Positions 1 to 11,148 of a DNA stretch of 39,329 nt are shown here, piece after piece. Numbering within the stretch: the first letter of the stretch is position 1; every line of letters begins with the position of its first letter. Both the position numbers and the translations under genes were made by a program. The notes beneath the pieces are model-generated. The model did not search any database and was not told the origin of the DNA. It saw only the letters and a program-made list of their open reading frames with translations. Source of the DNA: Microcella sp. (GTDB lineage: Bacteria; Actinomycetota; Actinomycetes; Actinomycetales; Microbacteriaceae); NCBI RefSeq assembly GCF_030645145.1, contig NZ_JAUSMI010000091.1, positions 1 to 39,329 on the forward strand, read 5' to 3'.

Positions 1-673
<673 letters not shown>

Positions 674-1573
674 TTACTTCGCCGAGACGAGGGCGTCAGC
701 GCCGCCCACGATCTCGGAAATCTGCTGGGTGATCTCGGCCTGGCGAGCGTTGTTCGCCAGTCGGGTGTACTCGCGGATGAGCTTGTCGGCGTTGTCGGTG
801 GCCGACTTCATCGCCTTCTGACGCGCCGCGTGCTCGGATGCCGCCGACTGCAGCATCGCGTTGAAGATCCGGCTCTCGATGTAGACGGGCAGAAGACCGT
901 CGAGCACGTCGTCGACCTCCGGCTCGAACTCGTAGAGCGGGAGGACGTCGGTCTCGCCCGGCTCCTCGACCCCGTCGACGATCTCGAGGGGAAGGACGCG
1001 GACGATCTCGGGCGTCTGCGTCACGAGGCTCACGAAGCGGTTGTAGACGATGTGGATCTCATCGACGCCCTCGTTCTCGCCGCCGGCGATGAACGCGTCG
1101 ACGAGGGTGTCGGCGATGTCCTTCGCGGTCTCGAACGTCGGCTGGTCGGTGCCGCCCATCCACTCCTTCGCCGCCGTGCGGCGACGGAAGGCGTAGTACT
1201 GGACGGCCTTGCGGCCGACGAGGTAGTTGACGACCTCGAGGCCCTCGCCCTCGAGCCGCGTGCGCAGCTCGTTCGCCTCGCGGATGACCTGCGAGCTGAA
1301 GCCGCCCGCGAGTCCGCGGTCGGACGAGAACACGACGACGGCCGCGCGGCGCGGGTTCTCGCGCTCGGTCGTGAGCACGTGGTCGACGTTCGAGTACGTG
1401 GCCACGGCCGAGACGGCGCGCGTCACGGCACGGGCGTAGGGCGCCGATGCGGCCATGCGCGCCTGAGCCTTCTGGATCCGCGAGGCGGAGATGAGCTCCA
1501 TCGCACGCGTGATCTTCTTGGTCGTCTGGGCAGACCTGATCTTCTGCCGGTAGACCCGAAGCTGCGCTCCCAT
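674..1573 (-). CDS. atpG: ATP synthase F1 subunit gamma
   Basis: Central rotor stalk of F1, turning inside the alpha3beta3 hexamer and coupling proton flow to catalysis. The 299-residue length is normal for actinobacteria. The N-terminal helix ([20 protein letters not shown], about 10-29) and the C-terminal helix (about 255-295, with [17 protein letters not shown]) are the two conserved ends that form the coiled-coil shaft, and [11 protein letters not shown] near residue 82 is a family signature. The ATG start matches the conserved MGAQLR N-terminus. It sits between atpA and atpD; the 88-base gap from atpA contains a perfect 9-bp inverted repeat. Confidence 0.98.
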   Translation of the reverse strand: MGAQLRVYRQKIRSAQTTKKITRAMELISASRIQKAQARMAASAPYARAVTRAVSAVATYSNVDHVLTTERENPRRAAVVVFSSDRGLAGGFSSQVIREANELRTRLEGEGLEVVNYLVGRKAVQYYAFRRRTAAKEWMGGTDQPTFETAKDIADTLVDAFIAGGENEGVDEIHIVYNRFVSLVTQTPEIVRVLPLEIVDGVEEPGETDVLPLYEFEPEVDDVLDGLLPVYIESRIFNAMLQSAASEHAARQKAMKSATDNADKLIREYTRLANNARQAEITQQISEIVGGADALVSAK

Positions 1574-1619
1574 GTCTCTCTTTCTGTCGAAGGGGTGAGG
1601 ATGTCCGGTGCCGGTGCGC

Positions 1620-1653
1620 GGCGGGCCCTGCGCCGTCGAGGTGCGGGCCCGCC
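1620..1653 (-). promoter_or_regulatory. intercistronic hairpin between atpA and atpG
   Basis: A perfect 9-bp GC-only inverted repeat: GGCGGGCCC at 1620-1628 and GGGCCCGCC at 1645-1653, with a 16-base loop. It lies in the atpA-atpG gap, downstream of the atpA stop on the transcribed strand. There is no U-tract, so it is unlikely to be an efficient intrinsic terminator. RNA processing, 3'-end protection or tuning of subunit ratio is an inference. Confidence 0.5.
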
Positions 1654-1661
1654 GTCGCGAC

Positions 1662-3296
<1,635 letters not shown>

Positions 3297-3313
3297 GTTC
3301 TTCCCTTTTCGTT

Positions 3314-3332
3314 CGGGCCCGACTCGGGCCCG
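3314..3332 (-). promoter_or_regulatory. intercistronic hairpin between atpH and atpA
   Basis: The self-complementary octamer CGGGCCCG occurs twice (3314-3321 and 3325-3332) separated by ACT, giving an 8-bp all-GC stem with a 3-base loop. It sits 18 bases upstream of the atpA start, close to the purine-rich ribosome-binding region (AAAAGGGAAGAAC on the minus strand). It could influence atpA translation or mRNA stability; this role is inferred. Confidence 0.5.
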
Positions 3333-3353
3333 TTCTGGTGTGACGGCGAAGGC

Positions 3354-4145
3354 CTAGCCGGCCAGCCGGAGCTTGAGTTCGGTCAGTCGGGCCGCGACGC
3401 TGCCGTCGATGACCTCGTCGCCGACCTGGACGCGAGCGCCGCCGATGACGGCGGGATCGATGACCTGATCGAGCGTGAACGCGCGACCGTAGCGGCGCTG
3501 CAGGCTCGCGCTGATCGCGTCGCGCTGCGCCTCGGTGAGCGGCTGCGCGACCGTGACGGTCGCGACGCCCTTCCCGGCGACGTCCGCGACGAGCGCGGCG
3601 CCGTGGCGCACGAGCGCCCCGATGCGACGACCGCGCGGCTGCTGCACGAGGTGCCCGGCGATCGCGAGGGTCTGCGGGCTCGCCGAGCGGCCGAGCAGGC
3701 TCTGGACGAGCGACAGCTTGCCCTCGGCGTCGCCGCGCTTGCTGCCGATCGCGAGCTCGAGCTCAGCATCCGATGCGACGGCGCGACCGAACGCGAAGAG
3801 CTCGCTCTCGACCTCGACCGACGCCGGAGCCGACTGCGCGACGGCCCGGATGCCGATCTCCTCGACACCGGCGAGAAGCTCGTCGCCGCTCGACCAACGG
3901 CTCGCGACCATGCCCTCGAGGAGAGCGCGGGCCGGAGCCGTGAAGCCGCCGAAGATCGAGCCGATGAGCTCGGCCTTCGCCTCGGGCTCGACCGAGCGAT
4001 CGGTCAGAGCGCTCGTGAGCTGGGGCGAGGAGCCGATCGTGCGCGCCGCGAAGAGCAGCTGCTCCCCCGCGGCCAGATCGATGCCCGTCGAGGCGGCCAG
4101 CTGAGCGCGGGCCGACTCGAGGGCGCTTCTCGTAGCTGAGCCCAT
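3354..4145 (-). CDS. atpH: ATP synthase F1 subunit delta
   Basis: Peripheral-stalk subunit that ties the F1 head to the b subunit. The product is 263 residues, close to other short actinobacterial delta subunits. The C-terminal segment (about 205-263: RYGRAFTLDQVIDPAVIGGA, then a V-x-V-G-D-E-V-I-DGS motif) is the characteristic OSCP/delta C-terminal domain; the N-terminal half is the helical bundle. The ATG start lies 2 bases after the atpF stop, so the two are probably translationally coupled. Confidence 0.96.
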   Translation of the reverse strand: MGSATRSALESARAQLAASTGIDLAAGEQLLFAARTIGSSPQLTSALTDRSVEPEAKAELIGSIFGGFTAPARALLEGMVASRWSSGDELLAGVEEIGIRAVAQSAPASVEVESELFAFGRAVASDAELELAIGSKRGDAEGKLSLVQSLLGRSASPQTLAIAGHLVQQPRGRRIGALVRHGAALVADVAGKGVATVTVAQPLTEAQRDAISASLQRRYGRAFTLDQVIDPAVIGGARVQVGDEVIDGSVAARLTELKLRLAG

Positions 4146-4147
4146 GC

Positions 4148-4699
4148 CTACTTGGCCGCCTTCTCGGAGGCCTCGAGGTCGGCGAGGAAGCGGTCGACGA
4201 TGGCCGTGGCCTTCTTGTCGTCGGTGAGCGACTCACCGATGACGCCGCTCGCGAGGTCGAGGGCGAGCGTGCCGACCTCAGCGCGGAGCGAGACGAGAGC
4301 CGCCTGGCGCTCGGCCTCGATCTGCTGCTGCGCCGTCGCGGTGATGCGCGCGGCCTCGGCGCTCGCCTGCTCCTTGAGGTCGGCGAGGATGGCGCCGCCG
4401 TCGACGCGAGCCTGCTCGCGGATCTTCGACGCCTCGGCACGCGCCTCGGCGAGGAGCTTGTTGTACTCCTCGAGCGCGGCCTTCGCCTCGGCCTGAGCCG
4501 ACTCCGCCTGCTTGATCCCGCCCTCGATCTTGGCGCTGCGCTCGTCGAGCGTGGCCTGCATGCGCGGAAGGACGACCTTCCAGAACACGAACAGGACAAG
4601 CAGGAACGGGATGATCGAGTAGACGATGTCGTACCAAGCCGGAATCAGCGGGTTGACGGCTTCGCCCTCCTCCGCCGCGATGATGAGTGCTTCGAGCAC
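4148..4699 (-). CDS. atpF: ATP synthase Fo subunit b
   Basis: Membrane-anchored peripheral stalk of the ATP synthase. The product is 183 residues. A single N-terminal membrane helix (about 26-46, YSIIPFLLVLFVFWKVVLP) is followed by a long charged, alanine-rich coiled coil (about 50-165) that reaches up to F1. The start is GTG at 4697-4699; no in-frame ATG precedes the membrane helix. It lies 10 bases downstream of atpE and 2 bases upstream of atpH. Confidence 0.96.
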   Translation of the reverse strand: MLEALIIAAEEGEAVNPLIPAWYDIVYSIIPFLLVLFVFWKVVLPRMQATLDERSAKIEGGIKQAESAQAEAKAALEEYNKLLAEARAEASKIREQARVDGGAILADLKEQASAEAARITATAQQQIEAERQAALVSLRAEVGTLALDLASGVIGESLTDDKKATAIVDRFLADLEASEKAAK

Positions 4700-4709
4700 G
4701 AGCGATTCC

Positions 4710-5807
<1,098 letters not shown>

Positions 5808-5811
<4 letters not shown>

Positions 5812-5861
5812 GGGAGTCTCCAGAATCGGGGCGGCACACGAGGTGCCGCGGCGATCGGCAA
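5808..5861 (-). CDS. possible 17-codon leader ORF upstream of atpB
   Basis: A TTG at 5859-5861, preceded by GGGTGA at 8 bases, opens a 17-codon frame (LPIAAAPRVPPRFWRLP) whose TGA (5808-5810) overlaps the proposed CTG start of atpB as CTGA. This resembles the ATGA couplings used elsewhere in the operon. It may be a real coupling leader or a coincidence of GC-rich sequence. Too short for coding statistics; no homology claimed. Confidence 0.2.
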
Positions 5862-5954
5862 TGGCTTCACCCTATCAAGGAAAAGGGGCAGGGCCGAATC
5901 GACATCGGGTGCGCGGGCGGGCGCGCGGCGGCCTCGGCGAGGCCGCTCCGGGTG

Positions 5955-6413
5955 CTAGACGCCGGGCGTCGGCCGGGCGTCGCTCACGTACGGGATGCGG
6001 GCTCGCGCGACGGCGATCAGGTCGACGACGAGCCCGCCGAGGACGGCGATGACGAGCGTGATGAAGAGGACGGTGGGCTCGACGAACGGCGCATCGCGCA
6101 GGGTGAAGACGAGCACGAGGAACAGGGCGAACTTCAGCAGCCACGCCCCGAGCACGATGCCGAAGTACGCGGGCGACAGGAGGTCGCCCTTCGTCACTCG
6201 ATCGGCGAGGAGGATGCTGCCCGCGGTCACGGCGAGGAAGACGAAGCCCATGCCGGCCCCGATGAGCCCGCTGAGAAGACCGGGCAGCTCGGCGACGAGG
6301 GCACCGACGACGCTCCCGACGACGGCGATCGCGACGCTCAGGGAGGCTCCGTAGACGAGGGAGAGCCGCAGCGCAGGCGCGGCGGAGGTTCGAGGGCGGT
6401 CGGCGGCGGTCAT
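5955..6413 (-). CDS. AtpI-like small membrane protein of the ATP synthase operon
   Basis: A 152-residue integral membrane protein with four predicted helices (about 17-39, 45-66, 81-105, 114-134) and short charged ends. Its position directly before atpB, with its ATG overlapping the wecA stop as ATGA (6410-6413), matches the conserved membrane protein Rv1303 of mycobacteria and the AtpI/UncI proteins that assist c-ring assembly. Sequence similarity to AtpI is weak by eye, so the name rests on membrane topology and position. Confidence 0.75.
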   Translation of the reverse strand: MTAADRPRTSAAPALRLSLVYGASLSVAIAVVGSVVGALVAELPGLLSGLIGAGMGFVFLAVTAGSILLADRVTKGDLLSPAYFGIVLGAWLLKFALFLVLVFTLRDAPFVEPTVLFITLVIAVLGGLVVDLIAVARARIPYVSDARPTPGV

Positions 6414-7666
6414 CGGGTCTCCTCCGGCAGGCGACGGGATCGGGTCAGGGTGTCGAAGACGGGGTCGTTCTCGTCGAACTCGGCGTCGATCGGGGGCGCG
6501 GCCGCGTCGAGCGGGTCGAACCGTGCGAGGGGCCCGTCGGCGTCATGGCTCGACTGCGCCGCGGCCTCGGCCCGCTTCCGCGCGCTCAGCGGCGCGAGCG
6601 TCACGATCGTGCACGCGAGGAGGCCGAGCACGACCGCCGTGAGCGCCCATCCCCACGGCACGAACATGAACAGCAGGGTGCCGATCGCGATGACGGCCGT
6701 CCACGCGTAGAAGATCAGGACGGCGTGGAAGTGGCTGTGGCCCATGTCGAGCAGGCGGTGGTGGAGGTGCAGACGGTCGGCGCTGAACGGCGACTTGCCG
6801 GCCCGCAGACGACGCAGCACGGCGAGCCCGAAGTCGAGCAGGGGCACGACGAGGACGGCGAACGGCAGCAGCAGCGGGATGAAGGCCGGGAGCAGCTGGC
6901 TGCGATCGATCGAGCTCGGGTTGATCTGCGAGGTGACGGTGATCGTGGAGATCGCCATGAGCATCCCCACCACGAGGGCCCCGCCGTCGCCCATGAACAT
7001 CTTCGCCGGGTGCCAGTTGAGCGGCAGGAACCCCGCGGTGGCCCCGAGCAGCACCGCCATGGTGAGCGAGGCGAGGTTGAACGCCGACTGGTTCGTCGTG
7101 ATCGAGAGGATGTAGCTGTAGATGAAGAACACGCCGCCGGCGATGAGGGTGACGCCCGCGACGAGGCCGTCGAGGCCGTCGATGAAGTTCACGGCGTTCA
7201 TCACGAGCACGATCGCGAGCACCGTGACGATGAGCGAGAGCGTCGGCGAGAGGACGGTGATGCCGTTCTCCGGCCCGATCGGCAGCGACACGATCTGCAG
7301 GCTCGCCCACGCGAGGAACCCCGCGATGAGGATCTGGCTCGCGAGCTTGGTCATCCAGTCGAGATCCCACAGGTCGTCGGCGACGCCCACGACGAGCATG
7401 ACGACGGCCGCCGCGACGATCGCGAGGATCGGGAACGGATCGGAGTACACGCGCTCGAACCAGCTGATCTGCGAGGCGACCGCGAGGGCGATCGCGACGC
7501 CGAGCACGATGCCGATCCCGCCGAGACGGGGCGTCGGGCGCGTGTGCACGTCGCGGTCGCGGATGCCCGGGTAGAGCTTGAAGCGGTGGCTCAGCGCCAG
7601 CACCGTCGCCCCGACCGCGAAGCTCGCGATCGCGGCGATCAGGGCGACGAGAGCGTAGAAGGTCAC
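6410..7666 (-). CDS. wecA: undecaprenyl-phosphate GlcNAc-1-phosphate transferase (WecA/TagO family)
   Basis: Polytopic enzyme of the MraY/WecA/TagO family that transfers a sugar-1-phosphate from a UDP-sugar to a polyprenyl phosphate, the first step in making cell-wall polymers such as arabinogalactan or teichoic-type glycans. Family motifs are present: VGVADDLWDLDW (Asp-rich cytoplasmic loop), NAVNFIDGLDGLVAG, MFMGDGGAL, and the HLHHRLLDMGHS loop. About ten or eleven membrane helices, then a hydrophilic tail of about 60 residues. The GTG start (7664-7666) overlaps the sua5 stop as GTGA; a longer upstream reading is rejected because it overlaps sua5. The exact sugar substrate is not shown. Confidence 0.93.
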   Translation of the reverse strand: MTFYALVALIAAIASFAVGATVLALSHRFKLYPGIRDRDVHTRPTPRLGGIGIVLGVAIALAVASQISWFERVYSDPFPILAIVAAAVVMLVVGVADDLWDLDWMTKLASQILIAGFLAWASLQIVSLPIGPENGITVLSPTLSLIVTVLAIVLVMNAVNFIDGLDGLVAGVTLIAGGVFFIYSYILSITTNQSAFNLASLTMAVLLGATAGFLPLNWHPAKMFMGDGGALVVGMLMAISTITVTSQINPSSIDRSQLLPAFIPLLLPFAVLVVPLLDFGLAVLRRLRAGKSPFSADRLHLHHRLLDMGHSHFHAVLIFYAWTAVIAIGTLLFMFVPWGWALTAVVLGLLACTIVTLAPLSARKRAEAAAQSSHDADGPLARFDPLDAAAPPIDAEFDENDPVFDTLTRSRRLPEETR

Positions 7667-8340
7667 GCGAGGCGCTCCGCGCCGACCACGCGGGCGATCT
7701 CGTCGTCGGGGATGACGCCGTGGCGCACGATGCGCAGCCGGCCGTCGGGGAGGTGGAGGCTCGTCGCGTCGACGATCGTCGACCCGGGGTCGCGCGCGGG
7801 GTCGCTCCCCTCCCCCACGGCGCCGCCGTCGAGGTAGACGGCGACGCGGTCGCCGAGCATGTCGAGAGCCTCCTGCGCGGTGCGCGCCGCGGGCATCCCG
7901 CTGATGTTGGCGCTCGAGACGGCCAGCGGGCCGGTATCGGCGAGGAGGTGCAGCGCGTGGCGGTTGTCGGGCATGCGCAGCGCGACCGTGCCGCGCGTCT
8001 CGCCGAGATCCCACACGAGGGACTCGCGCGCCTCGACGATCACGGTGAGCCCGCCCGGCCAGAACTCGGCGACGAGTGCTTCGACCTCGGGCGGCACCGA
8101 CTCGGCGAGAGCGGCGAGGGTCGGGATGCCCGGGATGAGCACGGGAGGCGGCGCGTCGCGCCCGCGCTCCTTCGCATCGAGCAGCCGCTGGACGGCCTCG
8201 GGGCGGAAGGCGTCGGCGGCCACTCCGTACACGGTGTCGGTCGGGAGGACGACGAGCTCGCCGCGCCCGATGGCACCCCGAGCCGCGCGCAGACCGGCGA
8301 GCAGCTCGGCCTCGACGGAGCAGTCGAACACGGTGGTCAT
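7663..8340 (-). CDS. L-threonylcarbamoyladenylate synthase (Sua5/YrdC/TsaC)
   Basis: Makes threonylcarbamoyl-AMP from threonine, bicarbonate and ATP, the first step of the universal t6A37 tRNA modification. The 225-residue product is a single YrdC domain: the PTDTVYGVAADAF motif near 33-45, the FWPGGLTVI motif near 105, and the SSANISG motif near 150. It lacks the extra C-terminal domain of long Sua5 proteins. ATG at 8338-8340 gives the usual MTTVFDCS-type start; an in-frame ATG at 8362-8364 would add 8 residues. A TACGAT element 9 bases before the chosen ATG could serve a near-leaderless transcript. It heads the wecA-atp run. Confidence 0.93.
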   Translation of the reverse strand: MTTVFDCSVEAELLAGLRAARGAIGRGELVVLPTDTVYGVAADAFRPEAVQRLLDAKERGRDAPPPVLIPGIPTLAALAESVPPEVEALVAEFWPGGLTVIVEARESLVWDLGETRGTVALRMPDNRHALHLLADTGPLAVSSANISGMPAARTAQEALDMLGDRVAVYLDGGAVGEGSDPARDPGSTIVDATSLHLPDGRLRIVRHGVIPDDEIARVVGAERLA

Positions 8341-8371
8341 GATGCGTTCATCGTAGTGGGGCATGCTTGGA

Positions 8372-8391
8372 GGGCCGCCGCCGAGCGGCCC
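8372..8391. promoter_or_regulatory. strong hairpin in the divergent sua5/HAD gap
   Basis: GGGCCGC (8372-8378) and GCGGCCC (8385-8391) form a 7-bp stem with a 6-base loop. Allowing a two-base bulge, the stem extends to the flanking GGA and TCC. It lies between the start of sua5 and the start of the HAD gene, so it could be part of either 5' leader or a short protein-binding site. No function can be assigned. Confidence 0.35.
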
Positions 8392-8427
8392 CCTCCCCCT
8401 GGTCGACCGAACGGGATACCCACGCGC

Positions 8428-9051
8428 ATGAGCCTGCTGTTCCTCTTCGACATGGACGACGTCCTGTACGACTACGACTGGCGCACGAGGATGGCCGGCC
8501 TCACCGCGATCACGGGCCACGACCTGCACGAGCTGCGGCGCCGGTGGTGGATCTCCGGGCTCGAGTGGCAGGCCGAGGCGGGCACGCCCTCGACGCCCGA
8601 GGCCTACCTGGCCGCGGTGAACGACGCGATCGGGGCGGACATCCCCGTCGAGGAGTGGGTGCGGATCCGCTCGGAGGCCACGCGGCCCCGGCCGGCCGCG
8701 CTCGATGCCGTGCGCCGCGCGAGCGAGCTCGGCCGCGTCGCTCTGCTCACCAACAACGGCATCCTCATCCACGAGCAGCTGCACGTCGTCGCGCCCGAGC
8801 TCGTGCCCATCATGGGTCGCGAGCACATGCACGCGAGCGCCGCGTTCGGCGCGCGCAAGCCCGATCCGCTCGTCTACGCGCGTGTGCTCGAGCACTACGG
8901 CGTCGCCGCCGAGAGCGCCTTCTTCACGGATGACCGGCCCGAGAACATCGAGGGCGCGGCGTCGATCGGCATCACCGCGCACCTCTACCGCGACGCGGCC
9001 GGGCTGCGCGCGGCGATCGAGGAGTTCGCCCGGGAGTCGGCCGTCGCGTAG
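8428..9051 (+). CDS. HAD-superfamily hydrolase
   Basis: A 207-residue haloacid dehalogenase-fold hydrolase, probably a phosphatase acting on a small soluble substrate. Motif I is FDMDDVLYDYD (nucleophile Asp8, acid/base Asp10), motif II is LLTNNG, motif III the lysine of ARKPDP, and motif IV FFTDDRPENI. A helical cap lies between motif I and II (about 18-95), as in subclass I HADs. Start at ATG 8428. It lies on the strand opposite to the surrounding sua5-prmC block and 43 bases before the carboxyethylornithine synthase-like gene. The substrate cannot be read from the sequence. Confidence 0.92.
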   Translation: MSLLFLFDMDDVLYDYDWRTRMAGLTAITGHDLHELRRRWWISGLEWQAEAGTPSTPEAYLAAVNDAIGADIPVEEWVRIRSEATRPRPAALDAVRRASELGRVALLTNNGILIHEQLHVVAPELVPIMGREHMHASAAFGARKPDPLVYARVLEHYGVAAESAFFTDDRPENIEGAASIGITAHLYRDAAGLRAAIEEFARESAVA

Positions 9052-9083
9052 CGGTGCCGCCTACGGCCCCGCGGCCGCCGCCC

Positions 9084-9089
9084 TACAGT
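9084..9089 (+). promoter_or_regulatory. -10 element of a probable leaderless promoter (CEO gene)
   Basis: TACAGT matches the actinobacterial TANNNT -10 consensus and ends 5 bases before the ATG at 9095, with no Shine-Dalgarno sequence between. This is the arrangement of leaderless mRNAs that are common in actinobacteria. No convincing -35 is visible. Confidence 0.45.
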
Positions 9090-9094
9090 GGGGC

Positions 9095-10258
9095 ATGACC
9101 TCTCCCTCCCCCGCTCCCGATCTGCTGCGTCTCGGCGTCATCGCGACCTCGCGCAAACCCGACGAGCGCCGCCTGCCCCTCCACCCGGGGCACCTCGAGC
9201 GCATCGACGCCGATCTGCGCGCGCGCATGACGCTGGAGCGCGGGTACGGGGCGCGGTTCGGCATCGCGGATGCGGAGCTCGAGCCGCTCGTGGGCGCCAT
9301 GGCCGACCGCGCCGAGGTCATCGCCGGCGCCGACGTCGTGCTCCTGCCCAAGCCGCAGGCGGCCGACCTCGAGGAGCTGCGCGACGGCCAGGCGCTCTGG
9401 GGCTGGCCGCACTGCGTGCAGGACCGCGCGATCACGCAGCTCGCGATCGACAAGCGGCTGACGCTCATCGCGTGGGAGGCGATGAACCACTGGCGGGCCG
9501 ACGGCGGGTTCGGGCTGCACGTGTTCCACAAGAACAACGAGCTCGCCGGGTACTGCTCGGTGATCCACGCGCTCGAGCTGTGCGGCTCGACGGGCGACTA
9601 CGGCCGCCGATTGAGCGCGGTCGTGATCGGGTTCGGAGCGACCGCGCGCGGTGCCGTGACCGCGCTCAACGCGCACGGCATCCACGATGTGCGCGTGCTC
9701 ACGAACCGCGACATCGCGGCCGTCGGCTCACCCATCCCCTCGGTCGACATCGTGCAGTTCGAGCACGACGCCGAGTCGCCGTTCTCGAGCACCGTCAACA
9801 CCGATGACGGGCCGGTCGCGCTCCCCGAGTTCCTCGCCGCGAACGACATCGTCGTCAACTGCACGCTGCAGGACCCGAACGCCCCGCTGACGTACCTGCG
9901 GGAGGACGACCTCGGTGCCTTCCGCCCCGGCAGCCTCATCGTCGACGTCTCGATCGACGAGGGCATGGGCTTCAGCTGGGCGCGGGCGACCTCGTTCGCC
10001 GACCCGATGCTCACGGTCGGGGATTCGACGAACTACTACGCCGTCGACCACAGCCCGTCGCTGCTCTGGAACTCGACGACGTGGGAGATCAGCGAGGCGC
10101 TCATGCCGTTCCTCCGCACCGTCATGGAGGGCCCGACGTCATGGGCCGTGTCCGACACCATCGACCGTGCGATCGAGATCGAGGACGGCCGCGTGCGCAA
10201 CCCGGCCATCCTGGCGTTCCAGGGGCGGTCGGCGGAGTACCCGCACTCCCCAGTCTGA
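9095..10258 (+). CDS. N5-(carboxyethyl)ornithine synthase-like dehydrogenase
   Basis: A 387-residue member of the alanine dehydrogenase/pyridine nucleotide transhydrogenase fold. The named family reductively condenses pyruvate with the side-chain amine of ornithine or lysine using NADPH. Visible features: an N-terminal AlaDH_PNT-type segment (RLGVIATSRKPDERRLPLHP, about 12-31), a central conserved block with AWEAMNHW and HKNNELAGYCSVIHAL, and a Rossmann motif VVIGFGATARGA near 176. It is longer than the roughly 313-residue lactococcal enzyme. It ends 4 bases from the convergent prmC stop. Substrate specificity is inferred from family resemblance only. Confidence 0.8.
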   Translation: MTSPSPAPDLLRLGVIATSRKPDERRLPLHPGHLERIDADLRARMTLERGYGARFGIADAELEPLVGAMADRAEVIAGADVVLLPKPQAADLEELRDGQALWGWPHCVQDRAITQLAIDKRLTLIAWEAMNHWRADGGFGLHVFHKNNELAGYCSVIHALELCGSTGDYGRRLSAVVIGFGATARGAVTALNAHGIHDVRVLTNRDIAAVGSPIPSVDIVQFEHDAESPFSSTVNTDDGPVALPEFLAANDIVVNCTLQDPNAPLTYLREDDLGAFRPGSLIVDVSIDEGMGFSWARATSFADPMLTVGDSTNYYAVDHSPSLLWNSTTWEISEALMPFLRTVMEGPTSWAVSDTIDRAIEIEDGRVRNPAILAFQGRSAEYPHSPV

Positions 10259-10262
10259 GTCG

Positions 10263-11126
10263 TCAGCGGCGCGCGGTCGTCGCGCGGTCGCGGCCCAGCA
10301 GGTCGCGGTGGCACGCCACGGCGGAGAAGCCGTCGGCGCGCAGGATCGCGGCGATGGCGGCGGCCTGCAGCTCGCCGTGCTCGATCACGAGGGCGCCGCC
10401 CGGGCGGAGCAGGCGGCGCGCCGTCCGGGAGAGCGCGCGCACGGCATCCAGGCCATCGTCTCCGGAGTAGAGCGCCACGGCGGGGTCGAACAGACGGACC
10501 TCGGGGTCGCGGGGCACCGCGTCGAGCGGAATGTACGGAGGGTTCGAGGCGACGACGTCCACGAGGCCGTCGAGCTCGGGGAGCGCGTCGGCGAAGTCGC
10601 CCTCGACGAGGCGCACGCGGCCGTCGCCGTGGCGCTCGATGTTGCGGGCCGTCCAGGGAAGGGCATCCGGCGACTTCTCGACGGCGACGACGCGCGCGTG
10701 CGGGACCTCCGTCGCCATCGCGAGGGCGATCGCTCCGGATCCGGAGCCCAGATCGACCGCGAGCGGCTCGGGGCTCGGCACGAGGGCGAGGGCGTCGATC
10801 GCGAACTGCACGACGCACTCGGTCTCGGGTCGCGGCGTGAAGACGCCGGGGCCGACCGCGAGCTCGAGCGAGCGGAAGGGCGCGAGGCCCGTGATGTGCT
10901 GCAGGGGCTCGCGGGCCGCCCGTCGGGCGATCGCGGCGCGGATGGCGCGCGCATCCGCCTCGTCGACCGCGGTGCGGGTGAGTGCGCGGGCCTGGACCCC
11001 CCCGCGCGAGAGCCCGAGCACGTGGCCGATGAGAAGGTCGGCATCGACCTCGGGGACGGGGACGCCCGCGGCGGAGAGCGCGTCGATCGCCTCGCGACGC
11101 AGGGCGTCGAGGTCGGGAGCCGTCAT
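10263..11126 (-). CDS. prmC: peptide chain release factor N5-glutamine methyltransferase
   Basis: Methylates the glutamine of the GGQ motif of release factors RF1 and RF2, using S-adenosylmethionine. The 287-residue product has the N-terminal helical domain, the SAM-binding motif AVDLGSGSGAIALAMA near 142, and the hallmark NPPYIPLD motif near 190 that contacts the substrate glutamine. Start ATG at 11124-11126, 22 bases after the prfA stop, so it is co-transcribed with its own substrate gene. Confidence 0.97.
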   Translation of the reverse strand: MTAPDLDALRREAIDALSAAGVPVPEVDADLLIGHVLGLSRGGVQARALTRTAVDEADARAIRAAIARRAAREPLQHITGLAPFRSLELAVGPGVFTPRPETECVVQFAIDALALVPSPEPLAVDLGSGSGAIALAMATEVPHARVVAVEKSPDALPWTARNIERHGDGRVRLVEGDFADALPELDGLVDVVASNPPYIPLDAVPRDPEVRLFDPAVALYSGDDGLDAVRALSRTARRLLRPGGALVIEHGELQAAAIAAILRADGFSAVACHRDLLGRDRATTARR

Positions 11127-11148
11127 GCCGCGGAGCGCCGGGAGCGGA

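Noticed and set aside
6410-8014. extended start for the WecA-like gene (534 residues)
   Set aside because: The extra N-terminal 116 residues are Arg/Pro-rich shadow sequence of sua5. GTG at 7666 gives the family N-terminus and a GTGA overlap.
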